The notes beneath the pieces are model-generated. The model ran no database searches. It worked only from the letters and a program-made list of their open reading frames with translations, and was not told the DNA's origin. The translations under genes and the position numbers were made by a program. From DATGKK01 sp035294725 (GTDB lineage: Bacteria; Actinomycetota; Acidimicrobiia; Acidimicrobiales; Bog-793): DNA of 19,729 nucleotides. The stretch spans positions 1 through 19,729 of the forward strand of contig DATGKK010000022.1 of assembly GCA_035294725.1 (NCBI GenBank). Reading direction: 5' to 3'. Shown piece after piece: positions 1 through 6,842 of the stretch. Numbering within the stretch: the stretch's first letter is position 1; each line of letters starts with the position of its first letter.

Positions 1-314
1 GGGAAGGCGTCCACTTCGGCAAGGGTCACGGCTACTTCGACCTCGAGTGGGGCCTTCTCTCCGAGGTCGGCCTCGTCGACGCCACGACACCAGTCGTCGC
101 CGTCGTGCACGACTGCCAGGTCGTTCCCGACCGCGTCCCGCATGCCGAGCTCGACGCCATCTGCGACGTCATCGTCACCCCGTCCGAGCAGATCCGCTGC
201 GAGCCGCTCCCGAAGCCGAGCGGCCTCGTCTGGGACAGGGTGCCCCGGCAGTTCCTCTCCACTCGGCCCTACCTGCGCGATGCTCGGCAGGCCTCGCGGC
301 GCCGAGCCGCCTGA
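1..314 (+). CDS. 5-formyltetrahydrofolate cyclo-ligase-like protein (COG0212 type), 3' part only
   Basis: The C-terminal part of a protein whose start lies before the window; codons read in frame from base 3. It contains FGKGHGYFDLEW, the COG0212 form of the cyclo-ligase signature (GxGxGY-aromatic-D), followed by VVHDCQVV and an IVTP motif near the end. Nearly the same order of motifs occurs in the next gene, so the two are paralogues, roughly half identical over the shared stretch by eye. COG0212 proteins resemble folate cyclo-ligase, but members tested in published work lacked that activity and have been linked to thiamin metabolism. A folate salvage label would therefore be unsafe. It ends TGA 6 bases before the next start, so the pair is very likely cotranscribed. 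The paralogy is certain; the reaction is unknown. Confidence 0.85.
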   Translation, partial: EGVHFGKGHGYFDLEWGLLSEVGLVDATTPVVAVVHDCQVVPDRVPHAELDAICDVIVTPSEQIRCEPLPKPSGLVWDRVPRQFLSTRPYLRDARQASRRRAA

Positions 315-320
315 CGTGCG

Positions 321-1157
321 GTGACCCTGCCACCGCCTCCGGCCTCCCAGGATGGGCTCGCCCCCGGGCGGGGCGGCGGCACCGGCGAGCCGTCCAGTGC
401 CCTCGCCCCCCCTTTGGACCCGCAACGAGTCGTGCGGGAACAGGTCTGGGCCGCCCTCCGCGCGGTCGCCAGACCCGACTCCCGCTTCCACTGGGACTTC
501 AGCTCCTTCATCGCCGACTTCGAGGGGTCCGAGGCATGCGCGGAGCGCGTGCGTGCTCTCGCCTCCTGGGACCGAGCGGACCTGGTGTTCATCACGCCGG
601 ACAACAGCACCGAAGCCGTGCGGCACCGAGCGATCGAGGAGGGGAGGCGCCTCCTCATGACGACCTACGGCATCCGCCGCGGCTTCCTCTACCTCGAGCC
701 AGGCCGCGTGCGGCCGGGTGAGGAACGCTACGCCGCCACCCTCGACGGGATGGACGCGCTCGCGCGCCCCGTGACGCTGGCCGAGATCTCCCGGCTCGGG
801 ACGATCGGCCTTCTCGTGACGGGCGGCTCGGCGGTGAACCTCGAGGGGCTGCGCATCGGGAAGGGCCACGGCTACTTCGACCTCGAGTGGGCCCTCCTCT
901 CGGAGGCGGGCGCCGTCGAGGCAACGAGCGAGATCGTCGACGTCGTGCACGACTGCCAGGTGGTCGACCTGCCGATCGACAGGGCAGCCCACGACGTCCG
1001 CGTCGACTGGATCGTCACTCCGACTCAGACGATCCGGGTCGACGCCGGCGGCCACCCGCTCGGGAAGGTGCTGTGGGAGCTCGTTGCGGGCACAGAGTTC
1101 GAGCAGCTGCCACCGGTCGTCGAGCTGGCACGGCAACGAGAAGGGGGAGCCCCATGA
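321..1157 (+). CDS. 5-formyltetrahydrofolate cyclo-ligase-like protein (COG0212 / MTHFSD-like), second tandem copy
   Basis: A 278-residue protein from a GTG start. Residues 1-35 are Pro/Gly-rich and unlike the family, so the true start may be the GTG at 432 (residue 38, VREQVW). The N-terminal half carries the family layout: REQVW, an FIADF stretch near 63-67, the ITPDN strand at 91-95, and YGIRRGF near 116-122. The signature GKGHGYFDLEW lies at 180-190 and IVTP at 231-234. This 'FDLEW' form is typical of the COG0212 paralogue group and not of true cyclo-ligase, which usually has YYDR. The fold should bind a nucleotide and a small ligand; the substrate is unknown. The stop overlaps the permease start (ATGA at 1154), indicating translational coupling, so permease substrate and enzyme substrate are probably related. 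Confidence 0.85.
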   Translation: MTLPPPPASQDGLAPGRGGGTGEPSSALAPPLDPQRVVREQVWAALRAVARPDSRFHWDFSSFIADFEGSEACAERVRALASWDRADLVFITPDNSTEAVRHRAIEEGRRLLMTTYGIRRGFLYLEPGRVRPGEERYAATLDGMDALARPVTLAEISRLGTIGLLVTGGSAVNLEGLRIGKGHGYFDLEWALLSEAGAVEATSEIVDVVHDCQVVDLPIDRAAHDVRVDWIVTPTQTIRVDAGGHPLGKVLWELVAGTEFEQLPPVVELARQREGGAP

Positions 1158-2587
1158 CCACTCAGGTGCACGAGGCGGGAGCCGGCGCCCCGCCCACTGT
1201 CGACGACGAGCTGTTCAAGGTCGAGCAGCGTGGCATCGACCTCGTCCCGACCGGGTCGCGCCGGGGGCGGCCGGTCGACCTGTTCTGGATGTGGATGGGA
1301 TCGAACCTCAACGTCTTCTACCCCGTGAACGGCGCCCTCGTCATCTACTTCGGCCTCTCGTTCGCGCAGGCGATCCTCGTCATCCTCCTCGGCAACCTCA
1401 TCTTCTTCGGAGTCGGGCTGACGAGCCTGCAAGGCCCGAGGACCGGCACGTCGACCTTCGCCGTGAACCGCGCCCCCTACGGCCCGAACGGGGGGCGCGG
1501 CCTTGCGCTGTTCAACTGGGTGACCTGCGTCGGCTTCGAGGCCTCGGGGATGGCCCTCATCGTCCTCGCGGCCCTCGCCCTGCTCGGCGAGGCCGGCGTT
1601 GCCCCATCGACGTGGCTGAAGGTCGTGCTCCTGCTCGCGGCGATGGCGCTGCAGTCGTTCCTCCCGGTGCTCGGCCACCAGACGATCGTGACCGTGCAGA
1701 GGTACCTCGCCTACCTCCTCATCCCGCTCTTCGTGATCATGGCCGTCGCCGTGGCCGGCAAGGTGCATCTCTCGGCGATCTCCCACAGCGCGGGATGGGC
1801 CACGATCATGGTCGCGATCGCCCTCGTCATCTCGGCCGGCGGGCTGTCGTGGGCCAACACCGGGAGCGACTATTCGCGCTACCTGCCCGAGGACGCCGAC
1901 CAGCGGGGACTGTTCCTTTGGCCCTCCCTCGGAGGGATGATCCCTGCGGTGCTGCTCGAGATACTCGGCGCTGCGATCGCCTCCATCGTCGCCACGGCAA
2001 GCGACCCGATCGCGGGCCTGCCGAAGGCGCTCCCCGGGTGGGTGGTCACGCCCTACCTGCTCGTCGCGATCCTCACGCTGTTCGCCGTGAACACGATGGA
2101 CCTCTACTCGTCGGGCCTCACACTGCAGGCGATCGGGCTGCCGCTCAAGCGGTGGCACTGCGTGATGATCGACATGGCCATCGCCACCTTCGTCGGCGGC
2201 GTCACCATCTTCAACTCCGACTTCAACCGCCTCTACTCGGAATTCTTGAGCCTCCTCATCGTGTGGCTCTCGCCCTGGCTCGCCATCTACGTGGTGGACT
2301 GGTTCCTGCGTCGAGGCCAGTACGAGGCGACGGACCTGCTACGCAGCCACGGGGGCATCTACTGGCGCAACCGGGGCTTTCACCTCCCCGGGGTGGTCGC
2401 CCAGGTCGCCGGCATGGTCGCCTCCTGCCTTTGGATCGATTCCGGTGCGTTCGTGGGGCCGCTCTCGAGCCGCACCTCCGGCTCGGACTTCAGCTTCTTC
2501 ATGGGGCTTGTCGTCGGAGGTCTCGTCTACTGGCTCCTCGCCCGCCGGAGCGTCCGCGCCGAGCTCGCCACGGCGGCGAGCAACTGA
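1154..2587 (+). CDS. NCS1-family permease (cytosine/purine/uracil/thiamin/allantoin type)
   Basis: A 477-residue inner-membrane transporter with about twelve hydrophobic segments, expected to bring in a nucleobase-like compound with a cation. The start is the ATG at 1154, chosen because AGAAGGGGGAG lies just upstream and it overlaps the previous stop as ATGA. NCS1 hallmarks are GIDLVPTGSRRG at 28-39, then VDLFWMWMGSN, and LSWANTGSDYSRYLP at 231-245 on the sixth/seventh helix, typical of the fungal FCY2-like purine-cytosine branch; a glycine-rich LGGMIPAVLLEILGA follows. The C-terminal hydrophilic stretch RSHGGIYW is also usual. Substrate cannot be read from sequence: cytosine, purines, hydroxymethylpyrimidine and hydantoins are all carried by relatives. 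The coupling to COG0212 proteins makes a thiamin-related pyrimidine a reasonable hypothesis. Confidence 0.9.
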   Translation: MTTQVHEAGAGAPPTVDDELFKVEQRGIDLVPTGSRRGRPVDLFWMWMGSNLNVFYPVNGALVIYFGLSFAQAILVILLGNLIFFGVGLTSLQGPRTGTSTFAVNRAPYGPNGGRGLALFNWVTCVGFEASGMALIVLAALALLGEAGVAPSTWLKVVLLLAAMALQSFLPVLGHQTIVTVQRYLAYLLIPLFVIMAVAVAGKVHLSAISHSAGWATIMVAIALVISAGGLSWANTGSDYSRYLPEDADQRGLFLWPSLGGMIPAVLLEILGAAIASIVATASDPIAGLPKALPGWVVTPYLLVAILTLFAVNTMDLYSSGLTLQAIGLPLKRWHCVMIDMAIATFVGGVTIFNSDFNRLYSEFLSLLIVWLSPWLAIYVVDWFLRRGQYEATDLLRSHGGIYWRNRGFHLPGVVAQVAGMVASCLWIDSGAFVGPLSSRTSGSDFSFFMGLVVGGLVYWLLARRSVRAELATAASN

Positions 2588-2713
2588 CGGCCTCCTCGGC
2601 GGTTCCTCACCGGGAGACGGGACAGCCTGCGGTCGAGTGCTCCCGCGCTGGCTCGGGCTTGCGCCGAGACGGCCTCACCTCGCTCACGAGGACGCGACCC
2701 GGTGAGCTCTCGT

Positions 2714-2735
2714 GCCCGAGCCCCATGGCTCGGGC
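2714..2735 (+). terminator. Hairpin in the permease/hydrolase gap, possible terminator
   Basis: A 9-bp perfect stem (GCCCGAGCC with GGCTCGGGC) closes a CCAT tetraloop about 130 bases after the permease stop. There is no T-run after it, as is common in high-GC actinobacteria. The rest of the 298-base gap shows no coding content. It is suggestive of transcription termination but not proof. Confidence 0.4.
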
Positions 2736-2848
2736 GGGGGTGGTCCGATCGTTCAACGCCGTCGCCGCTCCTCGGTCGGCGCGTCCACGTTCCTGTAGCG
2801 CCCGCCGCCGCGCCGGCTCGGTGGAGGGGACGCCCGGGCCCGGTCGGG

Positions 2849-2854
2849 TAGCGT
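2849..2854 (+). promoter_or_regulatory. Candidate -10 element TAGCGT for the hydrolase at 2886
   Basis: TAGCGT lies 31 bases before the ATG. The same hexamer precedes the gene starting at 14857 (minus) and the one at 16083 (plus). No convincing -35 (TTGAC-like) is visible. If used, it gives a leader of about 25 bases that contains the ribosome site AGGGGGAG. Confidence 0.3.
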
Positions 2855-2885
2855 CGGCCCCGGTCATCACACCAGGGGGAGCGAC

Positions 2886-3659
2886 ATGGACATCACGACC
2901 GTGGGGAGCGAACGGGGCGTCGAAGAGAGCAGCTTCGCTCTCGAGGTGGAGGGGGAGAGCGTTCCCGGCCTCATCTGGCGGCCCGAGCGTGCCGACGGCC
3001 CGACACCTCTCGTCCTGATCGGCCACGGGGGGACGACGCACAAGCGCGTCGACTACGTCCTGTCGCTCGCCCGGCGTTTCGTCCGCCACCTCGGCTACAG
3101 CGCCGTCGCCATCGACGCACCCGGCCACGGCGACAGGGTGCGGGACCCGGAGGCGGCGGCTGCCGCCCGGCGGGCGCTCGAGGCGCGCATCGCCGGGGGA
3201 CCCGGGCAGGGTCCGCGCGTGGTGTCGGAGGCCCAGAGCGCCGAGTGGGCCGAGAGGACACGGCGAGGCGTGCTCGAGTGGACGGCGACCCTCGACGCGC
3301 TCGTCGAGGGCGGCTTCGCCGACGAGCGGGTCGGCTACTGGGGAGTCTCGATGGGGACGGCGATCGGCCTGCCGTACGTCGCCTCCGACCGGCGGATCAA
3401 GGCGGCCGTGCTCGGCCTTGCCGGGCTCGGCATGGGAGGGCGGTCGTTCGAGGAGGCGGCCCGCAGCCTTGAGATGCCGGTCCTGTTCGTCTTCCAGTGG
3501 GACGACGAGCTCATGAGCCGGCAGTCCGGCCTCGACCTGTTCGACGCCATCGGCTCGAAGGACAAGGCGATGCACATCTTCCCGGGCGGTCACGTGCAGA
3601 CCCCGTTGTGGGAGCGGGACGCCTACGAGAGCTTCTTCACACGGCACCTCGGGACCTGA
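2886..3659 (+). CDS. Alpha/beta hydrolase (dienelactone-hydrolase-like)
   Basis: A 257-residue cytoplasmic serine hydrolase; no signal peptide is visible. The ATG follows AGGGGGAGCGAC, a good ribosome site. The catalytic layout is complete: IGHGG at 45-49 (oxyanion region), APGHGD at 78-83, nucleophile Ser155 in GVSMG, an acid at Asp206 or Asp207 (FQWDDE) and His236 in GGHVQTP. The layout and size match acyl-peptide or dienelactone-type esterases. The substrate cannot be deduced. It stands alone, after a hairpin behind the permease and meeting the next genes tail to tail, so it is probably a single-gene transcript. Confidence 0.88.
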   Translation: MDITTVGSERGVEESSFALEVEGESVPGLIWRPERADGPTPLVLIGHGGTTHKRVDYVLSLARRFVRHLGYSAVAIDAPGHGDRVRDPEAAAAARRALEARIAGGPGQGPRVVSEAQSAEWAERTRRGVLEWTATLDALVEGGFADERVGYWGVSMGTAIGLPYVASDRRIKAAVLGLAGLGMGGRSFEEAARSLEMPVLFVFQWDDELMSRQSGLDLFDAIGSKDKAMHIFPGGHVQTPLWERDAYESFFTRHLGT

Positions 3660-3664
3660 GGGTG

Positions 3665-3684
3665 CCGCCTCGCGTCAGAGGCGG
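3665..3684. terminator. Hairpin between two convergent genes (bidirectional terminator candidate)
   Basis: CCGCCTC (3665-3671) and GAGGCGG (3678-3684) form a perfect 7-bp stem with a 6-base loop. It begins 5 bases after the hydrolase stop, and the stop codon of the minus-strand gene (3677-3675) sits in the loop. The position between convergent genes argues for a shared terminator, although no T-run is present. Confidence 0.45.
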
Positions 3685-3911
3685 TCCCAATCGCCGTCGA
3701 GCGGCTCTGCGTCGATCACCCCGGACCGGTGCCGGTCACAGGTCTCGACGGCGTAGAGGTCGCGCCCCGCATGGAGCGTGCCGGTCCAAGCCGCCACGTT
3801 CGGGCACTGCTCCCTGCCGAGCTCGGAGTCGACCAGCCGCTGGCAGCGCCGTGCGGCGACGTCCGCAGAGCCTGCCGTCTCAGGTGCCGTGTGCTCGTGT
3901 GACCCGTTCAC
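3675..3911 (-). CDS. Small Cys/His protein, function unknown (last gene of the cold-type cluster)
   Basis: A 78-residue protein from the GTG at 3911; TGGAGGGA lies a few bases upstream, a near-perfect ribosome site. The start overlaps the end of the upstream ORF by 31-32 bases. The sequence has spaced metal-ligand residues: CQRL, then EQCPN, then ETCDRHRSG. The C-P...C-x-x-H arrangement resembles small zinc-binding (treble-clef-like) actinobacterial proteins. It is acidic at the end (DGDWDRL). There are no membrane segments. I do not recognise a named family. Coding nature is supported by the ribosome site, the tight overlap and an intact stop inside the convergent hairpin. Confidence 0.6.
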   Translation of the reverse strand: MNGSHEHTAPETAGSADVAARRCQRLVDSELGREQCPNVAAWTGTLHAGRDLYAVETCDRHRSGVIDAEPLDGDWDRL

Positions 3912-4257
3912 GCATTCCCTCCAATGCCACGAGGCGATGGCGCATCTTCTGGGGCTCGGCCGCGTCTCGTGAGCGGATGCGCGCCTCCAGCACCTCCAGC
4001 CGCTCGAGCTCCTGACGGACAAGGCCCGGGCGGTCGTCACCGCTGCTCGATCCGAGGGCGCGATGGAACGCCTCGAAGGCGTCGCTCGAGCGCCGCAGCC
4101 CGAGCCGTGAGGCGATGGCGGCGAAGGAGAGCCCCTGACCCCGCAGGACAAGGGCGTCCTGGTCGCTGGTACGCCGAGGGCGCGGCGTCGACTGCCGCTC
4201 CGCCGGCCTGCCGTCCCGGCGGTCTCGTGCCTCGGCCGGCCTTCCGTTCCTAGGCAG
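3880..4257 (-). CDS. Small HTH-like protein behind cspA, non-canonical or uncertain start
   Basis: An open frame of about 125 codons with protein-like content: a basic N-terminus, a helix-turn-helix-like segment (DALVLRGQG followed by LSFAAIASRLGL), then a Glu/Arg/Leu-rich helical stretch (RQELERLEVLEARIRS) likely to form a coiled coil, ending at TGA 3882-3880. No ATG, GTG or TTG occurs in frame before the HTH. The best candidate is the CTG at 4257, which overlaps the cspA stop (4252-4250), giving MPRNGRPAEA. Alternatives are a frameshift fusion to cspA, a lost start codon, or a sequencing error. I recall similar small actinobacterial HTH proteins of unknown role. DNA binding is an inference from the motif only. 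Confidence 0.5.
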   Translation of the reverse strand: MPRNGRPAEARDRRDGRPAERQSTPRPRRTSDQDALVLRGQGLSFAAIASRLGLRRSSDAFEAFHRALGSSSGDDRPGLVRQELERLEVLEARIRSRDAAEPQKMRHRLVALEGMRERVTRAHGT

Positions 4258-4453
4258 GACGGACTGCGCTCGCCTGGAGGCCCTTCGGGCCCTGCGTGGT
4301 CTCGAACTGCACCTTCTGGCCCTCTTCGAGGTTCTTGTACCCGCTGCCCTCGATGGCTGTGTGGTGGACGAACACGTCGGAGCCGCCCTCGTCCTGGGTG
4401 ATGAACCCGAAGCCCTTCTCCGAGCTGAACCATTTCACTGTGCCGGTCGTCAC
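4250..4453 (-). CDS. cspA: Cold-shock protein (CspA family)
   Basis: A 67-residue single cold-shock domain, the usual family length. It binds single-stranded nucleic acid and acts as an RNA chaperone. The RNP1 motif KGFGFI lies at 13-18 and RNP2 VFVHH at 27-31, with W8 and F9 in the first strand and F50 near the end. The start is the GTG at 4453, with GAGAGGAAG 6 bases upstream; starts further upstream would add a non-family extension. It follows the desaturase after 89 bases and is followed immediately by a small HTH-like ORF. Its position in a cluster with an RNA helicase and a desaturase supports a low-temperature role, though many actinobacterial Csps are constitutive. Confidence 0.95.
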   Translation of the reverse strand: MTTGTVKWFSSEKGFGFITQDEGGSDVFVHHTAIEGSGYKNLEEGQKVQFETTQGPKGLQASAVRPA

Positions 4454-4542
4454 TGTTCTTCCTCTCGCGCGCAACGTGTCGCCGAGAACCAGGATGATCG
4501 ACGGCCAAGGTCGGCATGCGCACTGCGCCGACCCACTTCGCG

Positions 4543-5502
4543 TCAGCTTACCGTCTCGGTCTGCAGCTCACGCCGGCGTGACTCGAGGAGCTCGCGCTCC
4601 GGCCAGCGCACCTCGGAGACGAGCGACAAGCGCTCGAGGATGGAGATGAGCCGGGCGGTCGAGTCCCACTGGTGCCGATCGACGCCGTGGCGGGCGAGAC
4701 GCGGGAGGGCGTGGTGGAGGTTGTGCCAGTTGTCCCCGAACGCGAACAGGGCAAGTAGCGCGAGGTTCCGCGCCTCGTCCCCGCGGCGGGTGCGGAATGG
4801 CTGGCGGCCCCAGAGATGGCAGGCCGAGTTCACTGCGAACGTCGCTTGCTGGAGGATGAAGACGCGCACGAGCCCGCCCCAGAGGAAGCCTCCGAGCATG
4901 CCGCGCACGCTCCCCGTGACCGCGAAGCCGAGCAGCGCCGGCAAGGCCAGCGAGACGGCGCACCAGAGCGGGAAGAGCCGGTCGAGAACGACGAGGTCCG
5001 GGTCCGCCAGGAGATCGGGGATCCAGCGCGCCCGCTCTTCGGGCGGTGGGCGGAAGAGCCAGCCGACATGGGCGTGCAATGCGCCGCGCAGTTGGCCCCG
5101 GGCAGTCGAGCCCGACAGATGGGGCGAGTGAGGGTCGCCCTCGACGTCGGTGTAGGCGTGGTGGCGGCGGTGGCTCGCCGACCAGCCGAGCACGCCGCCC
5201 TCGAACGCGAGCGATCCTGCGAGGACGAGGGCGATCCGGACCACTCGTCGCGCCCGGAAGGCCCTGTGCGTGCACATCCGGTGATAGCCGGCCGACAGCC
5301 CATGGCCGGTCACGACGTAGAGGACGGCGGCGATGATGAGGTCGGCGGCCGACGCCTCCTCCCGGAACAGAGCGACGGCGGCGAGGACCGCACCCGCAAG
5401 AGGACCGAACACAAGGAGTGCGGTGATGGCCTGGCGGGCAAGGGGTGGTCGTGTCGCCGCGACGACGGGCGCCGCAGCTCGCTCCGCGACGATCGTCGTC
5501 AT
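4543..5502 (-). CDS. Acyl-CoA / fatty-acid desaturase (delta-9 type, membrane di-iron)
   Basis: A 319-residue integral-membrane desaturase that would place a double bond in acyl chains and so keep membranes fluid. All three histidine boxes are intact: HRMCTH at 74-79, HRRHH at 111-115 and HNLHH at 260-264; the extra ligand of the acyl-CoA desaturase branch is present in NSACH (His229). Hydrophobic pairs lie at about 26-46 and 52-70, 88-106, and 178-220. The length suits bacterial stearoyl-CoA-desaturase-like enzymes, without a fused cytochrome b5 domain; an electron donor is not encoded nearby. The ATG overlaps the helicase stop (ATGA, 5502-5499), so the two are translationally coupled. Confidence 0.92.
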   Translation of the reverse strand: MTTIVAERAAAPVVAATRPPLARQAITALLVFGPLAGAVLAAVALFREEASAADLIIAAVLYVVTGHGLSAGYHRMCTHRAFRARRVVRIALVLAGSLAFEGGVLGWSASHRRHHAYTDVEGDPHSPHLSGSTARGQLRGALHAHVGWLFRPPPEERARWIPDLLADPDLVVLDRLFPLWCAVSLALPALLGFAVTGSVRGMLGGFLWGGLVRVFILQQATFAVNSACHLWGRQPFRTRRGDEARNLALLALFAFGDNWHNLHHALPRLARHGVDRHQWDSTARLISILERLSLVSEVRWPERELLESRRRELQTETVS

Positions 5503-6842
5503 GACGCCCGAGGCAGTCTGCGAGAAGGGACCCTCGAGGGGCGGGATGCACCTTCGCGTGGGCTCGAGCCCGCGCGCTCAGCCCGCGCACGCCGGCGCGT
5601 GCCCCCGCTCCTCCCCCGCGCCGGCACGCGTGCAGATGTGGCTCGTGCGCTCGGAGCGGTCGACTGCCGCTCCCGGCTGGCCTCCGACCGAGCGGCGGGG
5701 ACTCGCGCGGCGGCGCCCGGCTCGGGCAGGCGGGGAGGCGGACCGAGCCGGGCGTCGAGGCCGAGACCGGATGCGAGCTGGCGGGACTGGCGCTCCTGGT
5801 CCGGGCAGACGAGCGACACGACGCGACCCGACGCCCCGGCCCGGCCGGTACGACCCGACCGGTGGACATAGGTGTCGACGTCGGCCGGCGGATCGAAGTG
5901 GACCACGCACTCGACGCCGTCGACGTGGAGGCCCCGCGACGCGACGTCGGTCCCTACGAGCACGTCCGCCCGGCCCTCCCGGAACTGCGAGATGGCCCGA
6001 TCCCGCTGGGGTTGGGAGCGGTCGCCGTGGAGTGCGACGACCCGGAGCCCGGCCCGGCTCAGCTGGCGGGCGAGGCGGTCCGCCCCGTGCTTGGTCCGGC
6101 AGAAGACGATCGACGACGAGTGGGTCGCGACGAGCGCCGTCGTGAGGCGCGCCCGGTCCTCCCGCTTCGCCAGCCAGAACTCGTGCGTGCGCGACCCGAG
6201 GTCGTCAGAGGGCTGCTCGAGGACGTGGCGAGCCGGCTGGACCTGCTGGTCCCGGACGAGCCGCTCCACCTCTTTCGTGAGCGTCGCCGAGAAGAGCATG
6301 GTCTGGTGCTCACGCGCCACCTCGGCGATCAGGCGCCGCACGGCAGGGAGGAACCCCATGTCGGCGAGGCGGTCGGCCTCGTCCACCACGACCACCTCCA
6401 CCCCGGAGAGATGGAGCGCTCCCCGCTCGAGCAGGTCGATCAGCCGCCCGGGGCAGCCGACGACGACGTCCAGCCCGCGGGCGAGCGAGTCGAGCTGACG
6501 CTGGTAGCCCGTCCCCCCGTAGAAGGGAGCGACCCGGAGACCGCTCACGCGGGCGAGCGGCCGGACCGCCTCGGTGATCTGCGCCGCGAGCTCCCGTGTC
6601 GGGGCGAGGACGAGGGCCCGCGGGTGGCGGCTCCTTGCTCCCGCGAGCCGGGCGACGAGCGGGATGCCGAAGGCGAGCGTCTTTCCGGACCCGGTCGGCG
6701 ACTGCGCGAAGAGATCCGCACCCCGAAGAGCGTCGGGCAGGGTGGCAGCCTGGATGGGATACGGCTCGGTGATACCGGCGTCCTGGAGACAGGCGACCAG
6801 GCGCTCGGGCACGCCGAGCTTCGAGAAGGTGGTGGACAGCAA
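5499..6842 (-). CDS. DEAD-box ATP-dependent RNA helicase (RhlE/DeaD-like)
   Basis: A 447-residue RNA helicase. The Q-motif region is FSKLG...PYPIQ (6-31), Walker A is SPTGSGKT (48-55), then PTREL (81-85), GCPGR (129-133), DEAD (154-157) and SAT (185-187). The second RecA domain has IVFCRT (245-250), GTDVASRGLHVDGV (297-310) and HRSGRTGRAG (327-336). Residues from about 365 on form an Arg/Ser/Ala/Pro-rich basic tail, probably disordered and RNA-binding, as in cold-induced helicases. The start is the TTG at 6842, with GCGGAG about 7 bases upstream; an in-frame stop lies upstream, so no earlier start is possible. It heads the cluster with the desaturase and cspA. Confidence 0.93.
   Translation of the reverse strand: MLSTTFSKLGVPERLVACLQDAGITEPYPIQAATLPDALRGADLFAQSPTGSGKTLAFGIPLVARLAGARSRHPRALVLAPTRELAAQITEAVRPLARVSGLRVAPFYGGTGYQRQLDSLARGLDVVVGCPGRLIDLLERGALHLSGVEVVVVDEADRLADMGFLPAVRRLIAEVAREHQTMLFSATLTKEVERLVRDQQVQPARHVLEQPSDDLGSRTHEFWLAKREDRARLTTALVATHSSSIVFCRTKHGADRLARQLSRAGLRVVALHGDRSQPQRDRAISQFREGRADVLVGTDVASRGLHVDGVECVVHFDPPADVDTYVHRSGRTGRAGASGRVVSLVCPDQERQSRQLASGLGLDARLGPPPRLPEPGAAARVPAARSEASRERQSTAPSARATSARVPARGRSGGTRRRARAERAGSSPREGASRPSRVPSRRLPRAS

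Noticed and set aside
887..1153. N-terminal extension of the permease frame
   Set aside because: It overlaps the COG0212 gene and is Arg-rich. The ATG at 1154 has a strong ribosome site and begins the normal NCS1 N-terminus.
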